DNA from: Alphaproteobacteria bacterium
GTDB lineage: Bacteria; Pseudomonadota; Alphaproteobacteria; SMXP01
Direction: 5' to 3'
DNA: 64,000 nucleotides
Assembly: GCA_028285305.1 (NCBI GenBank)
Contig: JANQPV010000065.1
Span: 1 to 64,000 of the forward strand
The position numbers and the translations under genes are program-made. A model generated the notes under the pieces. It saw only the letters and a program-made list of their open reading frames with translations, was not told the DNA's origin and searched no databases. Below are positions 53,936-61,283 of the stretch, piece after piece; the stretch's first letter is position 1; each line of letters opens with the position of its first letter.

Positions 53936-55492
53936 TTACTCGGAATTCGGAACGGTGTTGGTCACCAGGTACACAAGTCCGGTGGTCTTGCAGGAGATGA
54001 ACATCTCTCCCTTTGGTCCGCGGCCGAAGCGTACATCGGTCCGCTCAACGCCCAACAAGTCCGTGAGGGTCTCGGCTTGCACGTCTGGCTTTCCGTCTCC
54101 ATCCTCATCCAAGGTGAGCTTCAAACGCGAAAGAGGTGCTTGGGTGAGCGCGCTGGGGGGCTCCCCATCTTCCAAGTAAGTTTTCGCCGCCAGTAATTCG
54201 GCCAACCCAACCTGGTAGACTTCCCCCGTATGAATGCCGAAGTCCGCGAAAATGTACTGATCTTGAAGGGCGGGGTCGCTGTTGTTTTGAATTACGTAGC
54301 CGCCCGCCATCACCGACCCAATGAGGATTCCCCCTAGACCTGTGCTGTGGTCGTACTGTGCCGCCGGATAGATGTAATCGTTCTGCGCCCATTCATCGTC
54401 CGGCAGAGCGGAGACCCCATAATCCAGGCCGTAGCCCATGCCTTTGGGCCCGGTTTCGCGGTTGTGGACGAAGGTCCCCTCTCTGTCTCCCCAACCGTAA
54501 TTTCCGCCGGGCTGCAGAACGTCGATCTCTTCGATGTTGTCTCGGCCGGTGTCCGCCACGATGATGTGAGTCCGGTCCCCGCTTGTGGCAAAGGCGAAGT
54601 GATGCGGATTGCGATGGCCGAGGGTGTAGATTTCATTGAGCGTGGCCGGATAGATCAAAAAGGGATTGCCGGGCGTTGTGTAAGAGTTAATTCCATCTTG
54701 AAGCGGATTTATGCGCAGGACTTTGCCCAACGCATCGCCTGGATCGAGCCCGTCGCCCGCGTCTGTCGATTGGGTGCTGCCGTCCCCGTGGGCGACATAC
54801 AACAAACCGTAGTCTTCATCTCCAGGCTTCGCGAAGGGATTGAATTTAATCTGTTTGATGGGATGATCGAAAACAGGCATCTGTACCCGGAACAGTTCCC
54901 GGTAGGATTGGGGATCGACTTGTCCGATTTCGCGATCGAAGGTCCACTCCGCCACCAAACTTTCGGCCGCCGGTTTGTCTAAGCGTCTTCCGACATAGGT
55001 GAGACCGGATACGTTTTTGGGGCGCCGGACCAACGCGGCTGTGTAGAATTTTCCGTTCTCGGCGAACTCGGGGTGAAACGCGACGGCGCGCAGTCCGCCA
55101 TGTTGTTCATTGGTTTGATCCAGAAGATACCCATTGCGGGCCTTCTTTCTCGCTTGCTTCACGGAGGCGTTGTAGTCGAACCATTTGGTCGCCTCCACTG
55201 TGTCTCCCTTTTTTGAAAGAGCAGTAACAACACCGTTTTGGGTTGTCACGAAGAGATCCTGGTTGCCCGTATTTTCAGGTTGTGCGGTCATAGAGATGAT
55301 CCGCTTGTCGCCCGTATCCGGATCCGCATAAGTCCGCAGATTGAGGACCGCGCCTGAAAAGCCGATCTCATCTCCCAGCAGATCCTGAAAAATCGGCTCC
55401 GGTTCGGGTCGAAGCACCCAGAACAATCCCAACGCCGCGACGCCCAAAGCGGCACCGCCCGCGCCGAGAACGAATAAGGATCTAAAACTCAT
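53936..55492 (-). CDS. PQQ-dependent sugar dehydrogenase-like, membrane-anchored
   Basis: 518 aa. An N-terminal anchor (about 5-25) is followed by a six-bladed propeller of the soluble aldose-dehydrogenase family: HGGLRAVAFHPEFAENG, LLYVAHGDGS, ALGKVLRINPLQDG, YTLGHRNPHHFAF, DTGRDNIEEIDVLQPGGNYGWGDREG. The last segments match PQQ/calcium-binding strands of YliI-type enzymes, though residues were not checked one by one. It is convergent with the acyltransferase. A sugar lactone or aldose is the probable substrate. Confidence 0.83.
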   Translation of the reverse strand: MSFRSLFVLGAGGAALGVAALGLFWVLRPEPEPIFQDLLGDEIGFSGAVLNLRTYADPDTGDKRIISMTAQPENTGNQDLFVTTQNGVVTALSKKGDTVEATKWFDYNASVKQARKKARNGYLLDQTNEQHGGLRAVAFHPEFAENGKFYTAALVRRPKNVSGLTYVGRRLDKPAAESLVAEWTFDREIGQVDPQSYRELFRVQMPVFDHPIKQIKFNPFAKPGDEDYGLLYVAHGDGSTQSTDAGDGLDPGDALGKVLRINPLQDGINSYTTPGNPFLIYPATLNEIYTLGHRNPHHFAFATSGDRTHIIVADTGRDNIEEIDVLQPGGNYGWGDREGTFVHNRETGPKGMGYGLDYGVSALPDDEWAQNDYIYPAAQYDHSTGLGGILIGSVMAGGYVIQNNSDPALQDQYIFADFGIHTGEVYQVGLAELLAAKTYLEDGEPPSALTQAPLSRLKLTLDEDGDGKPDVQAETLTDLLGVERTDVRFGRGPKGEMFISCKTTGLVYLVTNTVPNSE

Positions 55493-55767
55493 ACATCACC
55501 ACCCGGTATTGGGGTCTTTTTAGGTTCGCACTCTACTCACTGTAGAAACCAACGGCCTTCTATGCAGCGTACAGAGCTCTGTCAAACACATGCCATTGCT
55601 GTGTACCCGAAATGTGCCGCCCATGGCACCCTGATTTTGGTCGCAGGGGTTAAGGATAAAGCGTCAAACCGCCCTATTGGTTGGGCATGGTGGCCAATCT
55701 AAGACGTCAAACAACGCCCTGGGTCAAGCGGCAGTCGGGCCCACACCTTAATCAGAACCACGGATCG

Positions 55768-56619
55768 TTATCCCTTCATCAGCTGGCGGATTGTTGTGCC
55801 ATTGAAGGAACGGTAGACCTGGTAAAGCGGAATGACGATCTTTTGGATGACAAAACCCATGCTGGTTTCCTTGGCAAAGGCCGGCCGCTGCTTGAGGCGC
55901 TTGTGCCAGCCATGCAGATTGGGATGGATTTCAAGCGGGTAACCGGCCAACTCCAGCCGGTTGGTGGAGATAAACCACGCGAGATCGAGAACGGAGAGAC
56001 GGTCCCCGATCAGCCAAGTATTGCCGCTCAATCTCGCATCCAAGCGATCAAAGGCGGCGCGGTGGGCTTCGATGGCGCCACGCGCATCTTCATCAGAGAT
56101 GCCGTTTTCTGCGAAGTTGCGCCACCAGGCAACCTCCTTGGCGCGGGAAGGATCGTCCGCGCCCTCCTCTTCGTAACGCTTTAGTGTTTCTTCCGACTTG
56201 CCGATAAATCTCTTCGGCGCCATGAAGCCGGTGGTGATGACACGCAAATCCGTGTGGAGACTGTCTTCAAGATCGAGCGATTCCTTGACCTCCGCCCGCT
56301 CCTCCTCCGTTTGGGGAAAGAAAGACTCCACTTTTGACGGGAGAGCGTCGAGGTATTCGAGAATGTCATTGCTCTCAATATGGACGACGCCATCGTGGAC
56401 CAGGACCGGCACAACGCCTCTTGGATTGATGCCTAAGTACCAGGCGCTCACATGTTCGTTGCGCGCCAGGTTGATGGGATGAGAGACGAATTTGATGCGT
56501 TTTTCCCGGGCGAGCGTGCGCACCTTTTGGGAACAGGACGAGCCTTGGAAATGGAGAAGGTGCAAGCCCTTCCAGGATTTGACCTCCTCTGTCGTGACTT
56601 GTTCGTCGCTTAAAATCAT
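55768..56619 (-). CDS. Glutathione S-transferase family protein
   Basis: 283 aa. N-terminal thioredoxin-like domain with LLHFQGSSCSQKVRTLAR (the SxxCSQKVR catalytic segment, Ser/Cys type) and a HIESNDILEYLD cis-Pro/SNDI region, then an all-helical C-terminal domain. It ends the aromatic operon, starting at the base after the CMD stop. In gentisate pathways a GST-like maleylpyruvate isomerase has this place, which would fit the FAH neighbour; this is inference. Confidence 0.82.
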   Translation of the reverse strand: MILSDEQVTTEEVKSWKGLHLLHFQGSSCSQKVRTLAREKRIKFVSHPINLARNEHVSAWYLGINPRGVVPVLVHDGVVHIESNDILEYLDALPSKVESFFPQTEEERAEVKESLDLEDSLHTDLRVITTGFMAPKRFIGKSEETLKRYEEEGADDPSRAKEVAWWRNFAENGISDEDARGAIEAHRAAFDRLDARLSGNTWLIGDRLSVLDLAWFISTNRLELAGYPLEIHPNLHGWHKRLKQRPAFAKETSMGFVIQKIVIPLYQVYRSFNGTTIRQLMKG

Positions 56620-56988
56620 CTATTCGTCCTTGTCCAATTCAGCGTACACCTCCCGCGCTATACGTTGACCACTGACGGCCACCGGCCAGCCGCCGTAATG
56701 GGCGAGATGGAGCAGCATTTCTTCGATGGTCTCGAGAGTAATACCGATATTGTGCGCGCCGCGCAGATGAATTCGGAGCTCGGGTTCGCGGCCCAATACG
56801 ATCAGTGCCGTGAGCGTAATCATCGAGCGGGTTTTGAGATCCAAGGCCGGGCGGGACCAGACTTCGCCAAAGAGGCTGCCCACAGTGTGCTTCATGAGAT
56901 CGTCGAGTTCGCCGCCCCCGCCTGGAACGGCGCCGAAATATTCTTCCAGGACCTCCCGGCCCTTGTTTATGCTCTCCTGCGTCGGCAT
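56620..56988 (-). CDS. Carboxymuconolactone decarboxylase-like protein
   Basis: 122 aa, single-domain CMD fold similar to PcaC: LDLKTRSMITLTALIVLGREPELRIHLRGAHNIGITLETIEEMLLHLAHYGGWP carries the family's GAxNxG and YxGxP-type positions, with a His in HLAHYGG. Its stop is followed at once by the GST start (no gap), so the operon is tightly coupled. Whether it decarboxylates a lactone or has another role is open, since no other beta-ketoadipate gene is near. Confidence 0.87.
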   Translation of the reverse strand: MPTQESINKGREVLEEYFGAVPGGGGELDDLMKHTVGSLFGEVWSRPALDLKTRSMITLTALIVLGREPELRIHLRGAHNIGITLETIEEMLLHLAHYGGWPVAVSGQRIAREVYAELDKDE

Positions 56989-57000
56989 GGTCTTTCTCCT

Positions 57001-57885
57001 CTATACGATAAAACTTCCCACCGGGTCATTGACCACTTTGTTTTCGATGTGACCCAATGTGTCAAATTCGACGCGGACCACATCGCCCTCTTTGAGCCAA
57101 GGCTGGCCCTTCATCCAGACCGCAACGCCCGACGTTGTGCCGGTCGGAATGATATCGCCCGGCTCAAGCGTGAATGCGGTGGAGAGGAACTCAACGATGC
57201 GTTCGCAATTGAAGATGAGATGTCGGGTATTCGACTCTTGGCGCACTTCGCCGTTGACCAGGGTCCGGAAGTTCAGATTGGCGTGATCCACTTCATCGGT
57301 GGTGACGAGCGCAGGGCCCAGTGGACAATGACTATCCCAAGACTTGCCCATCATCATGGTGGGCGCTTTCATTTGCCAATCCCGCACTGAGACGTCATTG
57401 CAGATCGTGAAGCCGGCGATCACTTTGCCCGCGTCAGCCTGGGATACCCGGCGGCAGCGTTTGCCGATGACGATGGCAAGCTCACCTTCGTAGTCGAGCT
57501 GCTCTGACTCCGGCGGCAGATAAATGTCACTGTACGGACCGGTGACAGACGTATTCTGTTTGTTGAAGATGATTGGATCCTTCGGCAGATCGATGTCCCG
57601 CACTTCTTTGACTTCGTTGAAGTGGTCCATGTAGTTAAGACCCACGGCCAGTATTTTGGACGGATTGGGAACCGGGCTTTCCAAGCTGACATCGGCGAGT
57701 GGCAATGACGCCTCTCCTGATGCAGCAGCTTCTTTCGCTTTGGCCATGGCCCCATCGCCTGCTTCGAAAAGCTCTCGCATGGATGTCGGCAAGTCGGGCG
57801 CGGCGGAGCTGAAGTCGATGACCGCGTTGTTCGTCAATGCGCCGATCCGCGTCGTGCCGCCTTGAGTGAAGGTTATGAGTTTCAT
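57001..57885 (-). CDS. Fumarylacetoacetate hydrolase family protein
   Basis: 294 aa. The C-terminal FAH barrel has NYMDHFNE, the metal-binding acidic cluster YEGELAIVIG (Glu pair) and DVSVRDWQ, plus IPTGTTSGVAVW near the end. Members cleave C-C bonds in fumarylpyruvate, oxopentenoate or homoprotocatechuate products. It is the second gene of the operon, 15 bp after the monooxygenase. Fumarylpyruvate is a plausible substrate if the GST acts as maleylpyruvate isomerase. Confidence 0.9.
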   Translation of the reverse strand: MKLITFTQGGTTRIGALTNNAVIDFSSAAPDLPTSMRELFEAGDGAMAKAKEAAASGEASLPLADVSLESPVPNPSKILAVGLNYMDHFNEVKEVRDIDLPKDPIIFNKQNTSVTGPYSDIYLPPESEQLDYEGELAIVIGKRCRRVSQADAGKVIAGFTICNDVSVRDWQMKAPTMMMGKSWDSHCPLGPALVTTDEVDHANLNFRTLVNGEVRQESNTRHLIFNCERIVEFLSTAFTLEPGDIIPTGTTSGVAVWMKGQPWLKEGDVVRVEFDTLGHIENKVVNDPVGSFIV

Positions 57886-57900
57886 TCTTCTGTCCCCTCC

Positions 57901-59433
57901 TTAGAATTTCGATCGCAGCTGATCCAACTGATCATTTAAGCCTCGTTCCGCGTTGACAACACCAAAAACGTAGCGGTCCGGACGGAGAATAACGGCTTCG
58001 TTGAACCCTAAAACGAGATCGAGTTCTTTGGACGTACGGGCCTCCTCGGGCAAGACAACCTGTTGCACATCGAGCCGCTCCATAAACGCTTTGTTCTCAG
58101 GTGAGATTTGGTCCGAAACATCGGACTTGGAGACAATCGCGAACTTCGAGCCGATCACATCATCGAGACGTGACTCGGGGTTTCCGTGCAAAGACACTTT
58201 CGGTTGAGGCGCGACAAACCCGAAGGCCTTGCCGCTCTCTTCCTCACTGCCCTGAGAAAGCACACCGGAGTGCAGTCGTGGGAAGCCCCGGCTGCCGCCG
58301 TAGATCGCGTCCATGTTCTCGGGCCAGTTTCCTGTCACTTGGGCATCAGCGATCTCCTCCATGAGCTTGCCGATGGCAACGGCGTGGTCCACCAAATCAA
58401 ATGCGTGGGGTTCCCGCTCCTCTTGATACGTATCAAGTAAGTCCTCCGGTGCCAGTCCACGTTTGACCAAGTCCAGCTTCCAGATCAGGTTGGCGACGTC
58501 GCGTATGCCGGCGCACATGCCCTGGCCCAAAAAGGGCGGCGTCTGGTGGGCGGCGTCGCCCATCAGGAATATTCGTCCTTCCCGCCATCTTTCGGCCGTC
58601 GCGGCATGGAATTGATAGACGGCCGACCGCTCGATCTCCGCATCGCCCTTCTTCATCCACGGACTCAACAGTTCCCAGATTTTGTCCTCTTCCTGAATCT
58701 CGTCGCGTGTTTCGCCTTCATTGAGGCGGAATTCCCAGCGGCGCCGGTCACCGACAATGGGCACAAACGTTGCCAGACGCGCCGGGTCGCAGACTTGTTG
58801 GGGGATCAGCGGCAAGTCGACTTTGTGCTTGAGCAAGACATCAATCACCAGCCAGTCGCAGTCATACCCTAAATTCCTAAAGGTGATGCCCAAGGCCTTG
58901 CGGATGGGGCTCGCGGCACCATCGGCCGCCAAGAGGTAGGCCGCCTTTAAAGTGCATTTTTCTCCGCCGTCGACGGGCTCGATATGGACGGTTACACCAG
59001 ATGGGGTTTGATCGGGTACATCTGCCTCATAGCCGAGAAACGCGGATACACCGTCGAAGCTTTCGGCGTGCTTTCGGAGTGTCCGCTCAAACGTGGGCTG
59101 ATGAAAAAAATTGCCGTCCGGCCATCCATGGGCTCCGGTTGCGCCTTTTGGGACATCGAACCCTTCGATCCGATTGCCCTTCGCATCGATAAACTCTGCA
59201 CCCAGATTTTGCTCTGTTTGCCGGGACAATTCCTCAGACAATCCCATTTCCTGAAAAACGCGCATGATTTCTCCATCGAAATTGACCGCGCGCGGCAACG
59301 GATAGACATCGGTCATGCGATCAACGACAGCGACCTTCCATCCCCGTTGTGCGAGCATCCCCGCGGCCGCAGCTCCGACAGGTCCGTAGCCTACGATGAT
59401 CGCATCAAATCTGCTCGTTTGTTCGATTGCCAT
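57901..59433 (-). CDS. FAD-dependent aromatic monooxygenase (MhpA-like)
   Basis: 510 aa, group A flavin hydroxylase. FAD motifs GYGPVGAAAAGMLAQRGWKVAVVDR (ADP) and GRIFLMGDAAHQTPPFLGQGMCAGIRD (ribityl) are intact, and the DG motif lies in LLAADGAASPIRK. Close in pattern to 3-(3-hydroxyphenyl)propionate and resorcinol hydroxylases. First gene of the operon; it diverges from TetR B, with three operator-like sites between. The ring-cleavage dioxygenase expected next is missing from the operon. Confidence 0.9.
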   Translation of the reverse strand: MAIEQTSRFDAIIVGYGPVGAAAAGMLAQRGWKVAVVDRMTDVYPLPRAVNFDGEIMRVFQEMGLSEELSRQTEQNLGAEFIDAKGNRIEGFDVPKGATGAHGWPDGNFFHQPTFERTLRKHAESFDGVSAFLGYEADVPDQTPSGVTVHIEPVDGGEKCTLKAAYLLAADGAASPIRKALGITFRNLGYDCDWLVIDVLLKHKVDLPLIPQQVCDPARLATFVPIVGDRRRWEFRLNEGETRDEIQEEDKIWELLSPWMKKGDAEIERSAVYQFHAATAERWREGRIFLMGDAAHQTPPFLGQGMCAGIRDVANLIWKLDLVKRGLAPEDLLDTYQEEREPHAFDLVDHAVAIGKLMEEIADAQVTGNWPENMDAIYGGSRGFPRLHSGVLSQGSEEESGKAFGFVAPQPKVSLHGNPESRLDDVIGSKFAIVSKSDVSDQISPENKAFMERLDVQQVVLPEEARTSKELDLVLGFNEAVILRPDRYVFGVVNAERGLNDQLDQLRSKF

Positions 59434-59480
59434 GTTGGATCTCCTCTCCTCATCCCTAAGAGAATGCTTCCTTCAATATT

Positions 59481-59493
59481 TTGATTAACATCA
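59481..59493. promoter_or_regulatory. Operator-like site B1
   Basis: TTGATTAACATCA: TGAT-TAAC-ATCA, an inverted repeat with the same N4 spacer as the other sites but T/A for C/G at the inner arm base. Centre 16 bp left of B2. Confidence 0.5.
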
Positions 59494-59496
59494 TTT

Positions 59497-59510
59497 TTGA
59501 CTATAGTCAA
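59497..59510. promoter_or_regulatory. Operator-like palindrome B2
   Basis: TTGACTATAGTCAA, a perfect 14-bp palindrome, core TGAC-N4-GTCA. It lies between the divergent monooxygenase and TetR B genes and is the best of the family in this window. Confidence 0.7.
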
Positions 59511-59512
59511 TT

Positions 59513-59525
59513 TTGATGATAGTCT
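59513..59525. promoter_or_regulatory. Operator-like site B3
   Basis: TTGATGATAGTCT: TGAT-GATA-GTCT, a degenerate copy exactly 16 bp from the centre of B2. Together the three sites make a regularly spaced array. Confidence 0.45.
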
Positions 59526-59561
59526 TTTTTCTTGTTTTTCAGAAACGAAAACTTGGATGCT

Positions 59562-60209
59562 ATGGCGGTCACCGAAGAAAGTATGAAATCCCCCCGGGTT
59601 CAGCGCAAAAGAGAACAAGCGCGTCACCGGATCTTGGAGGCAACCGAGGCTCTCGTGCGAGCGCGCGGCGTTGAGGATGTTACCATCCAGGACATTACCG
59701 AGGCCGCCGACGTGGGCCACGGCACGTTTTACACGCACTTCAAAACCAAGATGGAAGTTCTCGTCCCCATCGTCGAAACGCATGCGCAGGATCTAACAAA
59801 ACGAATCGATCGATTGACGGCAAACATCTCCGATAGCGCCGTGGTGGTTTCGGTCAGTGTGCGCCACTTATTGCGCTCCATCGCCGCTGATCCTTTGTGG
59901 ACCTGGTTTCTGTGCAACGTGCAACTTCCCATGGAAACGTTTCGGCGCGGGGTCGGAGATAGCGGACGGCGGGATATGGCGCGCGGTATGGCGGAGGGCC
60001 GATTCACAGAGATCTCCCAAGACACTTTGGAACCCTTTCTGATCGGCGCTTTGGTCGGCGTCGTACGGGAACGATCAAACGAGATCTCCGAACATAACGC
60101 GGCAGAGGACTCTGCGTGCATGGTGCTCCAGCTTCTGGGTGTGCCGGAGTCCGAAGTGCGAGAGATTGCTTACGGCCCCCTGCCCCCCTTGCCGGCGGAC
60201 GTTGGTTGA
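59562..60209 (+). CDS. TetR family regulator B
   Basis: 215 aa. HTH segment VTIQDITEAADVGHGTFYTHFKTKMEV, and the same internal ADPLWTWF and LGVPESE segments as regulator A (40788), so the two are paralogues. ATG at 59562 is used; an in-frame TTG at 59532 overlaps no operator but looks less likely, and another ATG is at 59583. It is divergent from the monooxygenase operon across the B sites, which it probably represses. Confidence 0.87.
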   Translation: MAVTEESMKSPRVQRKREQARHRILEATEALVRARGVEDVTIQDITEAADVGHGTFYTHFKTKMEVLVPIVETHAQDLTKRIDRLTANISDSAVVVSVSVRHLLRSIAADPLWTWFLCNVQLPMETFRRGVGDSGRRDMARGMAEGRFTEISQDTLEPFLIGALVGVVRERSNEISEHNAAEDSACMVLQLLGVPESEVREIAYGPLPPLPADVG

Positions 60210-60313
60210 TTTGAGGCCAAACGGGTCACGCCTTCGTGAAGTGATCCCTGCCATGCCTTGGAACTCCTCTCGAAATTGAAGATAAAGGCTTCTCACGGGA
60301 TGGACTTATTGCA

Positions 60314-61273
60314 ATGCGCAGACTTCTAAGCATTCTAGGCGTTTTGGTTTTAGGACTGGCGCTTTTTACGCTTTGGCGCCATATGGGGGACATGAGCGCA
60401 CACCCTACCTTTGACATGGTCGAAGTCGAGCCTGGACGCCGCCTGCATGCCGTCTGTGAGGGGCCCAAGGAGGCGCAGTTCGTTTTGTACGATGCCGGCG
60501 CCTTCGGCATTTATACCGACGGCTGGTGGGTTCAGCAGCATCTCAAGGATGACTTTCGTGTGTGTCTTTACGACCGGGCGGGCCTCGGCTGGAGCGATCC
60601 GGTTCCTCAGGACGTGACGCCGACGCCGCGCTGGCATGTGGAAGATATGCGGCGTTTGGCGAACGCGCTTAAAGTCAAGGCACCCTACATCCTCGTCGGT
60701 CATTCGATGGCCGGCATCCGCTTGCATTCGTTTTCCAGTTTGTATCCGGATGAAATCGCAGGGATGGTGTTTGTCGATGCGGCCGCGCCCGACCGTATAC
60801 GTGGGCCGCAAATTCGGCGGCTCATCCGAACCTTCACGCGCATCATGCAATTGGGCGCCGTCTCGGCTCAATTGGGCCTCGCACGGGCTGTGTCGCCCCT
60901 GGTTCCGGACGAGCTCACGTTGCCGGCAGCTCAAAGGGCGGACAAGAAGCGTTCGATCGCTTGGGTGAGCCACCATAAAGCGTCGCGCGAAGAGCTGGCT
61001 GCTTTGGAACAAGAAGTGACGGAATCCTATTTGGCGAACTCGAATGCGGATCAGCGGCCCATGGCCGTGTTCAGCGCCGGGCAAATCGGGCGGATTAACG
61101 CTCAGATGGCGGAGCAAGCAAAAAACAATACGGGGTATGGGATCGCGCGGAACTTCCCGAAAGAATCCCATGTATCTTTGCTGAACAAAGAAAACTCGAA
61201 GATGCTTGCGCAGGCCGTCCGTGACATCGCCGCCCAATCACGTCAGACCAGTCAGCACAAGGCGGCGCAATGA
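60314..61273 (+). CDS. Membrane-anchored alpha/beta hydrolase
   Basis: 319 aa with an N-terminal anchor (about 4-20, LLSILGVLVLGLALFTLW), then an alpha/beta-hydrolase domain. The nucleophile elbow is GHSMAGIR, the oxyanion loop VLYDAGAFGIYT and the acid FVDAAAPDR. The location suggests a periplasmic face. It is 10 bp upstream of an MprF-like aminoacyltransferase; in Agrobacterium and Rhizobium the lysyl-PG synthase LpiA is paired with an AcvB hydrolase that removes the amino acid, and this may be an analogous but unrelated pair. Confidence 0.8.
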   Translation: MRRLLSILGVLVLGLALFTLWRHMGDMSAHPTFDMVEVEPGRRLHAVCEGPKEAQFVLYDAGAFGIYTDGWWVQQHLKDDFRVCLYDRAGLGWSDPVPQDVTPTPRWHVEDMRRLANALKVKAPYILVGHSMAGIRLHSFSSLYPDEIAGMVFVDAAAPDRIRGPQIRRLIRTFTRIMQLGAVSAQLGLARAVSPLVPDELTLPAAQRADKKRSIAWVSHHKASREELAALEQEVTESYLANSNADQRPMAVFSAGQIGRINAQMAEQAKNNTGYGIARNFPKESHVSLLNKENSKMLAQAVRDIAAQSRQTSQHKAAQ

Positions 61274-61283
61274 TCGAGGGAAC

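Noticed and set aside
54347-54982. 211-codon plus-strand frame inside the PQQ dehydrogenase gene
   Set aside because: Antisense shadow of a gene with strong propeller motifs.
56665-57390. 241-codon plus-strand frame opposite CMD and FAH genes
   Set aside because: Antisense to two genes with family motifs and an operon layout.
60350-61237. 295-codon minus-strand frame opposite the anchored hydrolase
   Set aside because: Antisense shadow; the hydrolase has clear catalytic motifs.
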